From assembly GCA_005784505.1 (NCBI GenBank), contig VCAZ01000131.1, positions 737,847 to 801,846 on the forward strand: 64,000 nucleotides of DNA, written 5' to 3'. Below are positions 1 through 13,280 of this stretch, piece after piece. Each line of letters starts with the position of its first letter. The first letter of the stretch is position 1. The position numbers and the translations under genes were made by a program. The stretch comes from Bagarius yarrelli. Lineage: Eukaryota; Chordata; Actinopteri; Siluriformes; Sisoridae. The notes under the pieces were generated by a model, which did no database searches, was not told the DNA's origin, and saw only the letters and a program-made list of their open reading frames with translations.

Positions 1-1110
1 TTCAAGAGACCATAGAGAAAACAGCCGTAGAGAGAATACTAGGCTACTGGCTTTGATGAGAGAATGGAGGAGAGAAACTGTGGGAGGGAGCAAGAGAGAG
101 AGAACGCGAGAAAGAGAATGGGGAGGGGAGGTGAACGGAGTGTAGTAGAAGGAAAATTTTAAGGCAAGCCAAGAGGTAAATAAAAGATTTTTTTTTGTCG
201 TCCTCTCCCTCATTTAACTGCCGTCGATCATGCATGGCAAACAGACACAAAAGCATCATGCTCTTGTTGTCTCCAGCATGCAATTGCTCATTCCTTCCAT
301 TCGTCAACCAGTGCCGTCCGCCAGGACTGATTGAGCGTCTGTCAGTGTGAGCTTAGGCACCTCGGAGTCAAGCGTCACGAATCAGTCACGATCCTAATAA
401 GAGTATTTCCCCAGCCGTGCGCTGTAGTCCACCTTTTGCTCGCTCTTCTGCGTGGTGTGAACTGACTTTTAGCCAATAATTTGCAGCACAGATTTGCAGC
501 TCGGTTGCTATGGTGCTTCCACAAAGAAATCCTCTGCATACAGATTACACTTGCAGAAATCGCTGGGCTGCTGAGCTGCTGTGCTTTGGGTTAGTTGTCT
601 TTCTCTCCATGGTTATGAAATCTGGATGAGTGAAGCGTGTAGTCCACATGTGATGTCACTTCCTCGGAAAACGACATGCCAGTCATCTTCTTTTAGGAGA
701 TTCCTTAGTACATGAACATGTTACTGCATCCTTTTGTATTACTGTACTATGACAGCATTCCTCAAATAAACTTTAACTGGAAATTCTTTGAAAATAAAAA
801 TCTAATACACAACAATATTATCACTGTTTACTAAACAGTTCAAACAGCTAAATTATATTTTTCAATTCTGAGCTCGGATTAGAAGTTATGTGCATTCTTT
901 CCTTGTTTCTGCAGGTTTTTTCTGGGCTCTCCAGTTTTTATCCAATCAAAAGTCGGGTAGCTGATATGGTTACAGAAAATGTCCCTTTAGAAATAAAGTT
1001 TGCTCAAGATGATTTAGTTAATATGTAAAAATACATAATATGTAACAATGGGTTTTAGTTGTCTAGCTAAAAGCATTTAGTAACTAAATTACCCACATAT
1101 GATTTAGATT
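1..1110. other. Gene-poor left edge, GA-rich then mixed sequence
   Basis: Positions 60-160 are purine-rich (GAGA-type). Positions 160-660 are non-repetitive and higher in GC than the surroundings, with a CCAAT motif near 472. This could be the promoter or 5' UTR of a - strand gene lying to the left, but no coding sequence can be supported. Confidence 0.25.
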
Positions 1111-1111
1111 A

Positions 1112-1468
1112 GGGTGGCACAATGGTTTAGTGGTTAGCACTGTTGCCTCATATCAAGAAGGTCCCAGGTTGGTATCTCCAGGTGAGGTCCTTCTGTGTGG
1201 AGCTTGCATGTTCTCCAAGTGTTTGTGTGGGTTTACACCCGGGTTCTCCGGTTTCCTCCCACAGTCCAAAAACATGTATGTTAGATTGATTACTGATTTT
1301 TAGATTGCCCATAGTGTGTGTGATTGTTACTCTGTATGTGGACATGAGATGTACTTACAACCTGTCCAGGGTGACCCCTGCTTTTTATTTAATAATAGCT
1401 GGGATAAACTTCAGCAGATCTCAGTAACCCTGATTTGGAATATGCAGGTATAGACACTAGATGGATGA
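1112..1468 (+). repeat. V-SINE-like tRNA-derived SINE
   Basis: Has the tRNA-like head (GTTTAGTGGTTAGCACTG), the V-SINE central domain (GGTTTCCTCCCACAGTCCAA) and a 3' tail (ACCTGTCCAGGGTG-type, then TAGACA...GGATG). This core is shared with zebrafish DANA. Confidence 0.85.
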
Positions 1469-1785
1469 TTTAGCTTTTACAATATGGTGACAAGTTAACA
1501 AGCTTTAGCAAAGAAAATGCAATGAAAATGCAATGCAATGAACATTGCAATAAAAATGCAATTTGTAGGTTCATTTTTATCTTATAAAATTATATAAAAA
1601 CCAGATAAAAATTATCTTAGGAGATAATTTACTAAGAACAGACAATAATACAGATCAAGAAAGTGTGGTCATGTTCACATCAAAAATCAGAACTGAAAAG
1701 TGGCATGACGGTTGCTCTCAGATGGACTGGAATTCTTTTAGAAACTGATAACCTTTAGAAATTTCACACACAACTATAAATAGAG

Positions 1786-1980
1786 CAGGGGTGTCCAATC
1801 TCATTCCTGAAGGGACAGTGTTCCGCAGAGTTTAGCTCCAACTTGCCTTAACACAATAACCTGTAAGTTTTAAGTCTACTTAGCAAGATCTTGATTAGTT
1901 GGTTCAGGTGTGTTTGATTAGGGTTGGAGCTAAACTCTGCAGGATACCGTGCCCTCCATGGCTAAGTTTGGACACCACTG
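1786..1980. mobile_element. hAT-type MITE, 195 bp, nearly palindromic
   Basis: Long imperfect terminal inverted repeats: CAGGGGTGTCCAA at the left and TTGGACACCACTG at the right, extending inward to GCAGAGTTTAGCTCCAAC and its complement. It is flanked by AAATAGAG (1778-1785) and ATATAAAG (1981-1988), an imperfect 8-bp target duplication (6 of 8), the length expected for hAT elements. A relative lies at 40798-40968. Confidence 0.75.
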
Positions 1981-1988
1981 ATATAAAG

Positions 1989-2971
1989 TAAATTTTTATT
2001 TAGAATAAATAACATATAATGAACAGCAGGTTTGCTGTAAAAACACTTCATTTAATCATTTTCAGATTTCTTTATGCGAACAGGAAGGAAGTCAGAAAGT
2101 ATCACCTGTTTACATTCATGGTGAACAAAAGAACAGAGCTTAGAACAGCAGTAATCTGGACCAGGTTTCAGTTCAGGAACTGATCCTATACTGAGAATGA
2201 GTTCAAATCCCTTAAAATAAATGATGGACTTCTTCAAGTTTTATCAGCTTCTTTAGTTATTTAATTCTTTTTATCAGAGAGTGAATGTTTGAATGTAAAG
2301 CGTGAATGTAAATGCTGTAGATATAATCATTCTCAATGATGAATTTTCTGCACTGTACCTCAGACAGGCCAATTAAATTACAGGAATAGGAGGACTGGTG
2401 TGGTGGATTGAATTGAGGAAAGCCGCTAAAAGGTTATGACCTTGACTGCCCTGGAACGATTTCCATCTTACAAAAATATCCTTCATGTACAAAGGAAAAT
2501 GGGGACTATTTGTAATAAATTATAGCAGAGTCAGATCTATTTACAGGGACATCATATCTGGTCCCTTGTGTGCTTCATTAGCCATAAATCAATTCTGACA
2601 TGATGGGAAATGAGAAGCGGGAAACTATTGTACAGTATATGATTTATGCAGTCGAACATAAAAGTTTGTGTTCCTACTGGGAATAAAAATCTCTTAAAGC
2701 AGACAGTTAAAATATGGAGAGTAATCAAAATTTTACATCCCGTAGTTAATTAATTTGAAATCATTTTAGCCACAAAATGACAAACAGACTCAAACTCAAA
2801 GGGAAAAGCTGTACTGCAACTATAAAAGGCAGATTTGTGGAAAATGTAAAAGACCTTATAGAAATAAAAAAGTAGATTAATCCACCTGTATACACGACAT
2901 TCAGAAATGTTGCTAATGAATCGCTATAAATACCTTAAACATTTAAGAATTTGTGATAATTTTAATAATGG

Positions 2972-3006
<35 letters not shown>

Positions 3007-3730
3007 AATTTGCATTTTAAAGAGTGTTTTTGCTTGTATCATTATTCTAATATAAGGGCCCATCGATACTATAAGATTTATATAATTATTTTTATTATAT
3101 AAAGATGTATTATTAGCATTTTAATTAGTTTTTATTAAGTTTATTACTGTGCAATTTACCATAATTACAGATAAATCTTAACTTTAATTTATTTAAATAG
3201 ACTGGAAAATAGGCATAACATTACAAATGGCACAATAACAACTACTACTGTATTCTGGCACCGATAGAGATCCTGGCTATGCTGTTTCCTTGCTGGTAAT
3301 GAGAAAGGATGCATTAAATATCATGTAGTTAGTAAATTAAACAGCAAAGAAATTATTTCTTTTTAACATATTTTCCTTCAGTGAGAAAATAAGATTTAAA
3401 TAGATGTTTTTTGCTTGTAAAAACGATTTAACAATAGGCACATCCTGTAACAAGTTTACAAGAATATTAGAATTCTGAAAACAAATTATTACGTTTAAAA
3501 TGGAACTTTATGAACAAGCCAGAGGTGTCTGGGGTAAAGAAAAAATTCTTGGGAAGAAAAAAAAAACTTTTGGAGGAACCAAACTCAAAAGAAAAGCTAT
3601 TTAAATAATTGAGTTTTTATAACTGTAGACCGTGTAGGCAAGGGAACGAAGAGCAAAAGCATAAACATTATGTTAAGGGTTCCATTATTGTATCCATTAA
3701 CATCTGGAACACCCAAAATTAAAAGTACTA
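1989..3730. other. Intergenic, non-repetitive block and poly(A) run
   Basis: 2290-2640 is balanced in composition, free of recognised repeats and without ORFs; it resembles conserved non-coding DNA. A pure A run covers 2971-3004. No gene seen. Confidence 0.4.
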
Positions 3731-4061
3731 CAATAGCACGGTGGTTTAGTGGTTCCAGTAAGAAGATCCCAGGTTTGTATCCCCATCAGGGGTCTTTTTT
3801 TTGTGTAAAGTTTGCATGTCCTCCCCATGGGTTTTACTCCAGGTACTCCGGTTTCCTCCCTCAGTTTTAAAACATGTTTGTTAGGTTGATTGATGTATCT
3901 TTGTGTGTGTGGTTATTTGTCTGTATATGGCTCTGTGATGGACTGGTGACCTATTCAGGTTGTACCCGTGGCTTTCACCCAATGACAGCTGGGATAGACT
4001 CCAGCAGGTCCCTGTGACCCTGATTAGGAATAAGCAGGTATAGACAATGGATAGATGGATG
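3731..4061 (+). repeat. V-SINE-like SINE
   Basis: Same head, core and tail as the copy at 1112, ending in a short GGAT-type run. The head is partly deleted. Confidence 0.8.
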
Positions 4062-4946
4062 AGTACCTAAATTATTGAGTCTGTGTTCAGATGGATAGGG
4101 AATAGATGGATAAATGGACCAACGGTAAATGCAACTAAAAAGGTCTCTCTAAAAATACCACCTGTACTCTCCACTCTGTGGAGCTCTTCATTAGCAACTC
4201 TCACAGGTTTATGGCCATGAAAGTGCAAAAAAAAGTGTGTAGGAACCATTTAAGCGCAAGGCCCGCTGTACGAACGGCTCTAAACACAGTTGCCTTTCCC
4301 ACATGCTCCGCATCGCCCACGTTAAAGTGTTCTGAAAAATCCCTGTGGTCGAAAAAATACTTTCCTGTAACAGATTATGTTGGTAAATTTAAAAAGGTTT
4401 GTTAGATAAACTAACGATTGTGTTGATAGATAGTAACAGTCGTGCAAATATTTATCTGGATATGCAAAACATGTCTGCTGTTAAAACGCTCTAAAAAACA
4501 GATTTAGCACATCAAGACACTAGATTTTAGTGCTACAGTTGTTTAATCCTACTTAGACACAATGAGGGTAAACAAGCATCCAGTCATAAAGTAGCATAAT
4601 GGGAGATGCCTTTATGCATTATTATAAAATTAGACATCATATATAAATAACAATATATGGAAGGTAACACAGATACAGTACAAAGAACATTTAAAGTCAA
4701 ATCATTACAGTGCAATCATTTATAAAGTTATCTTTGCTGTTAAAAAGGTCATAAGATAAAAAAATGCAATTTAAATGGGTGTCGATGGCTGAGAAATGAA
4801 GGGAGGGAGGGTAGGTATAGCAGGGCAAAGCAGAGGAGAAAGAGGGGTGTGGAACTGTAATCTGCAAATGTACCACAAAGTCAAATTTATTCCTTCACAT
4901 ATCCCAGAAAAGAAAAGTTGGGGTCAGAGCACAGGGTTAGCTATGA

Positions 4947-5085
4947 TATAGTGCCCCTGGAGCAGCAATGGTTAAGGACCCAACGGTGGCTGACTGGTTG
5001 TGGGGCTCGAACCCAGGTCCGCCTGGCCTTCCAAACAACAACTCACTGCCTCAACTATTTGAGCCACCATTTGAGCAGCCACATA
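4947..5085 (-). repeat. tRNA-derived SINE, second type
   Basis: GGTTAAGGACCCAACGGTGG...GGGCTCGAACCCAGGTC...TATTTGAGCCACCA; read on the - strand it gives a tRNA-like A box and B box (GGTTCGAGCCC). A relative is at 25597-25718. Confidence 0.55.
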
Positions 5086-6280
5086 TGGTGGGGTATCGGG
5101 GCAGATCCTGGTACCGCGAGACAGCTCATGAAGTAGACGAAACATCTCAGCAGGCAGACCTGTACACGTTCAAATATTACACTTGAGAACGTGCACGAGG
5201 ATGCGGGCTGCACACCGTATCATTATTTTCCTTATTCATCAGTTGAAGGCAACTGAGTCAGAGTGGCCTATACCAACTATTGCTAAAAATAATAGTTGAA
5301 ATATCTGTAAAGCTAGCTTAAAATCCGCATAACTCACCAAACTGGATTGATTAGCAAGGCCGAAGTCCACCATACTCCAGTTTTTGTAGGTTTTCCAAGA
5401 AAAACCCAAAAAGCGGGAAATCTAGAGCTGCGCTGGAGCAGAGCGATCATGAAATGCATTTCGAGTGAAGCGGAAATTTTTGCCGCTTCACTCCGCTCCA
5501 CATACTCTGCTTGCGACCCATAAATGTCTAACTACCGAGCGCTCTCACAGCTTGACACAAGGTCATGAATAACTAAGAGACATAGGATGACAAAATTCTG
5601 TCTTCTGAATAATAATGAGACACAGACAAGTCATTGAAAAGGCCATAGTCTTTTACCACGTTACAACCTGTGACACAATGTGGCTATTTTAAGCCCGGAA
5701 GACAAAAATATCTGAGAAAAAAAAAAAATATTAGCAATTTGTTACCTTAGTCAAAGCTAACAGATGCTAATCTTCTCTTATATAATGTTTAACACACAAA
5801 AATCTGGTAAAATCATAAAAGATTTAGTTTAGGGTTTCATGACCTTTTAAAGAAAACATTTACTTCATTTAGCAGACATCTGTAATCAGAGCGACGAACA
5901 ATTAACACATCGCCCTGCAAAGTAATTAAATAGAAAGTTTAAGAATTACAATGTTTTACTTTTTTCTACAATTTTGACTGAAACTGTGGCTACTGAACAG
6001 TGATGGAGAGGCTTAGGGTAAAAAAAGAAAGCCTTGTCAGTGTATCTGGAACAGTGCATCTGCTAATTGTCTGGCCTCCCTGTGGTCCAGCTCTATGTTG
6101 TTGCTCCATAGTTAACTGTGAGGGTATAAAATTAAGACTCTTGCACTTTATCTTAACAGACCAGTCCAGGAATAGAAACCGGTAAAAATATTCTTAAAAT
6201 AGCCTCAGAATTGGGTCTTATTAACATACAACTGTGATTGTTTTTACATAAATAACAAACAAGGAGGAATAATTTATAAT
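5086..6280. other. Intergenic, no gene seen
   Basis: 5380-5560 has a GC-richer patch with GAGCGGAGTGAAGCGG-like sequence and its complement, likely an old DNA transposon remnant. The rest is AT-rich without ORFs of interest. Confidence 0.3.
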
Positions 6281-6450
6281 GGGAAGTGGTAGCTCCATGG
6301 TTTATGCATATTGGAAGTTTGTGGGTTCAATTCTTAGCCCCACTATGCTGCCACTGATGGGTCCCTGATCAAGGCCCTTAACCCTCAACTGCTCAGTTGG
6401 TTAAATTGTATAAATGCAGGTCTGCACTCTGGATAAAGGCAACTGCCGAA
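6281..6450 (+). repeat. tRNA-derived SINE (CTCTGGATAA-tail family)
   Basis: Head GGAAGTGGTAGCTC, middle CAAGGCCCTTAACCCTCAA, tail CACTCTGGATAAAGGCAACT. This is the most frequent family in the window. Confidence 0.75.
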
Positions 6451-7240
6451 TTATTACTAAAAATGAAATGAATACTTAATACATTTTCAATACTTAATTC
6501 TAATTTGTTAATTTATGGTAAAAACCAACTATAAAAAAAAACTATGACAATAATGCATCTGATATTCTGATGTTTTAATGTACATACATCATGGTTTCTA
6601 TGGTAACCATCAAGTCACTTTCAAAACCGGTACTCGGTTTACTTGATTTAGCCAAAAACAACTGTAGATTAGTCCTGCTGTACTTATCATCATGCTCCAG
6701 CACCATCTTGTAAGCGAGGCCAATAGTAACCTAAACTCTCTGCAATCAATTCTCCAAGGAACCAATTTGCTCTTTGTAAAATATTGATTGCTGTACATGA
6801 GGAACGCTTGTCCGTTTTTTTAGGTGCTAAGGCTGGCTGAGAAACTGAAGAATTATTAAACCAGGTCAGACTCCACATCGATCCAACTCGTGTCTACATT
6901 TATTAAACAGAATAAATTAACAAACAACTATTGGATGTAAGAATAAGACGGTACAAGATAATTACTGGTCAAACTGCATGATTTATTTAAGAGGATTGTG
7001 TTATAAAACATTAATGAGAAAAGCACATACAAATATGTTTTACTCTTAAAATATTTCCTTCTGAATACTGTTATTGTTTATTCTATATTTTATTTTGTTT
7101 ATATGTTTCCTAAATTAATTATTATAGATTCTCAGAATAGGCGGGGCGGTATGTCGGTATTTATCTTTAACACAGTATAAGTTGTTAATGTAAATAACGT
7201 AAATAACATGCACCGTATGTGAGCCTGAGCAACACGTTGA

Positions 7241-7404
7241 CAAAGTGTTAAGGTGTTGGACTGCTAACCGGAAGATTGTGGGGTTGATTTCAAGCACCAC
7301 CAAGTTACCAATGCTGGGCCCCCTGAGAAAGCCCTTAACCCCAATTGCTCAGTTGTATAAATAAAATAAATGTAAGTTGCTCTGAATAAATGCTGTAAAT
7401 GTAG
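7241..7404 (+). repeat. tRNA-derived SINE (CTCTGGATAA-tail family)
   Basis: AAGGTGTTGGACTGCTAACC head, CCCTTAACCCCAATTGCTC middle and GTAAGTTGCTCTGAATAAA tail. Confidence 0.8.
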
Positions 7405-7495
7405 GACGCTGCATGAGTGACTGAAAGAAACACTGGGGATTTTTTTTAAATATGGAAAGTAATAATGTTATAAAGTTTGTCCATACAACTGAAGG

Positions 7496-7669
7496 GGGGT
7501 GGGAGCTCAGTGGCTAAGGGTTGGGCTGCTAACCGTAAGATTGTGAACTCAATTCCCTGCACCACCAATTTACCACTGCTCTGCCCCTGAGCAAGACCCT
7601 CAACCCCAATTGCTCCGTTTTATAAATCTAAGTTTTAATAAAGGGGCTGGCCAAATGCTGTGAATGTGA
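7496..7669 (+). repeat. tRNA-derived SINE (CTCTGGATAA-tail family)
   Basis: GGGAGCTCAGTGGCTAAGGG head through CCAAATGCTGTGAATG tail; the second + strand copy within 430 bp. Confidence 0.8.
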
Positions 7670-7859
7670 ACTTGATGTGAAATTTGACATACGGTGGAAT
7701 TTCTTGTTAGTAAGTTCATATTTTTTTTACTATATTTATCAAGTACCAAATAAGAAAAAAAGGAATATAATGAATCCATTCATTTTGTTTTTTGTTGATT
7801 TTCCAGAATAACTACCTATTTAAAAAGTTCTTTCATGAAATATATCGTTAACTAGAAAT

Positions 7860-7890
<31 letters not shown>

Positions 7891-10195
7891 CATAACGTGA
7901 AATAGAATTTGGGTTGCCCAAATTTTACTGTTGAGTGAACACCTCTTTATTAATTTCCATATTTCAGTATTTATTGTCCATCCAACTTTCCATGAAAGCA
8001 TTATTTTGCCTAAATAATTATTTATTCTTATAAAGAAAAGTGTTCCTACATAAACAACATTTTACACAAAAACTGATTTTTGCAAAACTGCTGCAAAATA
8101 TAGAAATAAATATACATTTTTAATAATTAACACAATTGCATAATCACACCAGTTGCTGAAAAAGAAACAGCTTTTTATATGGCTTGTTTTCAGAGAGTTC
8201 AGCTTTGAAATTGATGCACTAGATTTCTGGAAGGATTTATCTGACTTTTATATATTATAGAGATTTTACACAGCCTACAAGCACAAACCAGTCCTGCATT
8301 AACACCCACATACATACACACAGGCTCTAACGAGCATCTTGCTATACAAAACTAACGAGATTATTCACAAGCTGCAGGTGTGAATAATTATAAAGGCACC
8401 ATGCACAAGAGGGCATTGGGGTAGAAATGTTGAAAGAGTTTAGTTGCTTGGGCTGAAATGGAAAAAGCAAAGCGTTTTGTTAGTCATTAAAGTACAGTCT
8501 TTTACACTTTTAAAAATGTACACTTTTAAGTAAAGTAATTTATATAAATACAAGATTGTTTTTGTTGCTTGGTTGGTTCTGTAGGTGTTTTGACACAACA
8601 TTTTGGAAATGTTTCTCTAATAAACTAACTTAAAAAGCTAGCTAGAACATAGAAAGTTGATTAGCTAAAAAAACATTTGTTCTTTAGCAAACTTATCTAT
8701 GTTGTCTTTTAGCTGGTTTTTTTAGCTGTGCTAATTTTATAACACTTGTAAGAATATCTATGAAATCCATCATGGTAATACTACAATTTTTAAGTTGTTT
8801 AGAACCAAGAGCACTTTTATTAAATATGTTTGGTATGTTAATGTTTTTTTAATGTTCTCTTAAGTTTAACAATTTGCCAATGTGATCTTGACTAAACTGC
8901 TGGTCTGGTGATTAGACAAGAGTAACAACCTTGAGGCAACAAAGTTTACAATGGCAAATCATCTCTAACACTATGGTTTTATCAAAATCATAAAAAAGAT
9001 CTTGTTCTGTGGGGGGAAAATGGCTGATTTGGACTGAGGATTATGAAGCTGTTTATATTCAGAGAAACCTAAATGCTCCCGTCAGCCTGTCTATAATGTT
9101 CTGGGCATTTTGCCTGTGGGAGCTGTTAGGTCTAGAATGTGTTTTTCACACAATAGCCAAAGGTTGTTTTTTTTAAGACGTAGTGTAAACACTCTTTCCA
9201 TAATGGAACATTAAATTACTTTACCACCTCACACACACACTATTAAACCACTTCAGCAATGACAGTGGATTCATTAGAAACAGAATCTACTTCCTTCACC
9301 TTAAACGGCTCCTTTAGGGATGTGTTTTGAGCTTGTTTGCAGGAAACTGAGCTGTTTTTAGACTGTGTGGTTTTAGCACTCTTTTAAGATCAGTTCTTGT
9401 TGCACTGAATCAGATGATTCTAGTAACATGTTTGCTGAATTGTATAACAGACGCTACAGTAAGGAAAACATGACTTAAATGTTCATATTAGAATTTGTAT
9501 CTTTTCATGTTTAGTATTTATCACAATTAATGAAATTAACTTTTCCCAATGTAAACATTAAAGTTAAATGTATGCAAGTGTAAAAGTAGTTTAAGAAAAT
9601 AATTTGAATTAAATGCTATTTACTTCAGGAACCCTACTTCCATTTCCCCGGTACTTCCGCTAAAAGTTTGTAAATACCATGTGAAATAAACATCTACTTT
9701 AGTTTGACTCATGAAAAAGGCCACAACCAACCAACAATACCCAGCATGAGCGGATGATTGAATGGGTTCGGTGGTGGTCGGAGGGCTTGCTGTCGAGAGC
9801 ACGAAAGTAAAAGCTTCCCAGAAGCAATTAAAATCCTCTGGACATCAATAAGTAATGAATGTCAACAGTGGCATGTTGTTTGACTTGGCAGGGTGCCGGA
9901 GGCCCATGGTTTCTGGTGTACAGAGTAACAAGTGGTAAAAAAATTTTGCCCCATTACCAGCCTGGTCTGAGAACAGTTTTTCCATGGTTGTTAATACAAT
10001 ATGCATGAGCTGAACTGATACTGAGTCAGCTTAGTAATTAACAGAGTCAGACAATGTCTGGGAAATGTCATGTCCCTGTGGAACGTGTTGAACATTTAAG
10101 ATAGTCGGGCAGTTGTTGTCAAGGTATTTTTTTAAAGGATTAGTGAACAGGTGATCTTGCATGTATATGATTTTAAATTTAGACCATCAGCAGTA
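7670..10195. other. Intergenic, no gene seen; candidate regulatory stretches
   Basis: A poly(A) run lies at 7864-7890. 8880-9130 and 9830-10080 are complex, non-repetitive and without ORFs; the latter contains ACTGAGTCAGC, an AP-1/MAF-type site. No coding sequence supported. Confidence 0.35.
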
Positions 10196-10899
10196 AGGCT
10201 GTGCATTGGCAAAGGCCTTACGATACATTACATATCACAATACATTGGTCACAATACTATATATTGCGATACAATACATATTAAAATACTTTAGATTAAA
10301 ATGTTAAACAAATAGCTAAAAATACAAATTTGAAGGTGCCATTATTTTTCCGACATGGTTGCTTTAGAGACATAGACTGTATGTGTCAGTGACATCTACA
10401 GGAGCGGAGGAGGAAGACGTTCGACACACACTGAGGATTTTAATTAAATATTAGCATAAAAGTAAATCAGTTTAAAATGTAATTAAATACGTATCAATAC
10501 TAGAGGTTATGATTTCGATACACTATACTATTAAAAAAAAAATTGAATTGCATTGGCAGTGTCTATTTTTACACAATATTAAATTGTGCTGTATGTTTAT
10601 GTTAAAATAGAAGTGTATGTGGAAACTGAGGAAAGATTTAGTTGTTATATTGTTTTTGTATTTTTCCCCGGTGTGTTAGTCCAAACACAGAGGTAGTACT
10701 TTCTTAACAGGATTGTAGGGTCAAAATATTAGTCACATCTTCCCACTTTTATCAATAAAAACAGTTTAAGATAAGAATGAATATTAGATCCAAGAGATGT
10801 TGTACAAATAAAAAAGTATTCAAAATTGAATTAATCACTTATACACAATATTGCCAATGTTAACATTACATTTTTTTTCTTCCACAAATTGTTATTATC

Positions 10900-11035
10900 T
10901 TTGTATTGTTCTACATTCTCCAAAACTAAGAAACTCAAAGACTGTCCCAGCATAACAATGAACCTGTGCACAAAACCCCTGAGCTTCATGAAGACATGCT
11001 GTGTTCTGGTTGGAGCGGAAAAATTCTCATGTCTT
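10900..11035 (+). mobile_element. Fragment of a Tc1-like non-autonomous element
   Basis: CTGTCCCAGCATAACAATGA...GTGCACAAAACCCC...GACATGCTGTGTTCTGGTTGG is shared with 37780-38070 (+) and 56390-56700 (-). The family's end (TACTTTTGGCCATATAGTG-like) is preserved in other copies. Confidence 0.55.
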
Positions 11036-11160
11036 ACACATGTGTCTGTGTGTGTTTATAGTGTGTGTTTATATATATATGTTTATATCTGGGTCATTAT
11101 CACAAAAAAGCACATTCTGCCATCATGACTTGCATTTAAAAAACTTTCTTTTATACTGAG

Positions 11161-11265
11161 CAAATAAGAGGATTAAGTGCCCTGCTCAGGGCCCAGCGGT
11201 GGCAATTGGTGGTGCTGGGAATGGAACCCCTAGTCTAATACTTTAATTATTGTGCTACCACCTCC
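11161..11265 (-). repeat. tRNA-derived SINE fragment (CTCTGGATAA-tail family)
   Basis: GCCCTGCTCAGGGCCCAGCG through TGTGCTACCACCTCC, inverted orientation. Confidence 0.7.
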
Positions 11266-11344
11266 TCAAATGTAATGTAAAGTGTAGCATGTGATGAACA
11301 GTAAAATTTCTTGTTAGCAAGTTTAATTCCAGTTCATATTTCAT

Positions 11345-11485
11345 TCACAGCATTTGGCAGATTCACTTACCCAGAACGACTTCCATTTATCTCTTTTACA
11401 CAACTGAGGGAGTTTGAGGTTGAGTCTGAGAATCAAACCCTGATCTTCCAATTAGCAGTCCAACACCTTAACCACTACCACATTT
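11345..11485 (-). repeat. tRNA-derived SINE (CTCTGGATAA-tail family)
   Basis: GCATTTGGCAGATTCACTTA ... CACCTTAACCACTACCACAT, inverted orientation. Confidence 0.75.
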
Positions 11486-12748
11486 ATGAATGATGTGGTA
11501 CCTGATAATGGTTTACTATCATATTTTATTTTTTTGCTAATCGAACACCTCCTAAACACAAGCCTAAGATGATAAATTTTAGATGATAAATAAATAAATA
11601 AATGTAAGTTAATGTTTAGAATTTATATGAGCCTTAATAAAGCAAGTTTATTATAAGTGAAGAGAAAATTCCGCCATGGCTGCTTTTATTATAAGAAATC
11701 GAGCCATCATATTGTATAAAATATTGATAATCTTGTATAAACTGTGCACTTTTAACTTCAGGGCCTATGGGCTTGATTATGTTCTCCGTATTTGAGACAG
11801 CAGAACCGCATTTAAAGCACTTATTTTAATGAGTACAACCAAACATTTTTTGTGTGTTGTGTATTTTTTTTCATCTAATGATGCAACACACTGGCTTTAA
11901 CAACATCTTGGGGACACATAATGCAGACTCTAGTTTTGATTGTGACTCTGAAGTAAATGTGTTCCATCTCCTCACTTCAGGAAATAACAGGTGCACATCA
12001 TGTTGTTCCCTTGGAGAACAGGGCGAGGTGAGAGCGGCGTGACACAGCCCGCACTAAAACATCGCTATTTCGTCATCTCTCAGACATGTGATTCATCATG
12101 TGATTTTCTTAATCTTTTTTTTTTTTTTTGGGCTGACGAGCCTGCGAGACTGTGAGATGGTCGGCTCATTTGGCCGCCAGGATGTTTCCTTTATTCTGAG
12201 AAACAAGTCTCAGCCTGGTTCACACTTGTGCTATTAGAGGAGCTGTTTATGTGAGTGTGACAGCCAGGCAATGAAAGGACCGTCAAAATGAAGCCGATGT
12301 TCTCTCAGCATCTGCACACTGCAGCTCTTGGAAATTTATATATAGCCTAAGGACATTGAAGGCCATGTTATTAATATAATATTTCTATTTGTACATACCA
12401 ATTATACATACATATTTGTAAGTGGATCTACTTTCAGTCAAAATGTCTGGCTAATAAAGCCTAGTCTGGACTAAGAATTGTGTATTAAACCGGTTTTATT
12501 TATTTTTCTTGGTTTCTTTGCCATTGTTTTTAGTCTTTCTAATAAAGAATTACATACTTAATGCCAAATGTTTGCGACACACAACCATAGCATTCTGCTG
12601 CTGTTATAACAACCTTCACTTTATCTTTTATTCTGTTAGCAGACATTTACACATCTTTCTTTAACAGGGCATCGGATGCCCATTTTCCCTCTTTTTTTTA
12701 ACTTTACAAGTGTTATTTAACAAGATTCCAGATTTAGTCTTACTTTAA
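11486..12748. other. Intergenic, candidate conserved non-coding block
   Basis: 12030-12340 is GC-balanced, non-repetitive apart from a short T run, and lacks a coding frame (for example GGCCGCCAGGATGTTTCC at 12173). It looks more like regulatory than neutral AT-rich DNA. No gene seen. Confidence 0.35.
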
Positions 12749-12829
12749 ATAATAAAATAATAATTCCAACTACAACAATAAAATAATAATTCCAACGACG
12801 ACAATAAAATAATAATTCCAACTACAACA
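12749..12829. repeat. 26-bp tandem minisatellite, 3 copies
   Basis: The unit AATAAAATAATAATTCCAAC plus TACAAC is repeated three times, abutting the SINE that follows. Confidence 0.7.
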
Positions 12830-13180
12830 GCACAGTGGCTTACTGGTTAGAACTGTTGTCTCACAGCAACAAGGTCCCAGGTTCGATTCCCAGGCCTTTC
12901 TGTGTGGAGTTTGCATGTTCTTCCTGTGCTTGCGTGGGTTTACTCCGGGTTCTCTGGCTTTCTCCCACAGTACAAAAACATGTATGTTAGGTTAATTGGT
13001 GATTTTTTAAATTGCCCATAGGAGTGAGTGTGTGTGTGTGTGTGTGGCCCTGTGATGGACTGGCGACCTGTCCAGGGTGTCTCCCTCCTGTCTCTCGCCC
13101 TGCCTTTCACCAAGCATATTATTTTTTAATTCGGGGTCATGAATTCAGAAATAAGCCGGTATAGAAGATGAATGAATAAA
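12825..13180 (+). repeat. V-SINE-like SINE
   Basis: Full copy: CACAGTGGCTTACTGGTTAG head, GGTTCGATTCCCAGG B box, core GTTTGCATGTTCTTCCTGTG, tail ending ATAGAAGATGAATGAATAAA. Confidence 0.85.
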
Positions 13181-13280
13181 TAAGTATATAAGTATATAAG
13201 TATATTCAATTCATTGTCATTGTGCAAGGTACATGTACAGAGCCAATGAAATGCATTTTTTTCGCATATCCCATCTTGAT

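Noticed and set aside
2052..2237. 61-codon - strand frame with protein-like composition
   Set aside because: No splice signals in a consistent arrangement and no recognised family.
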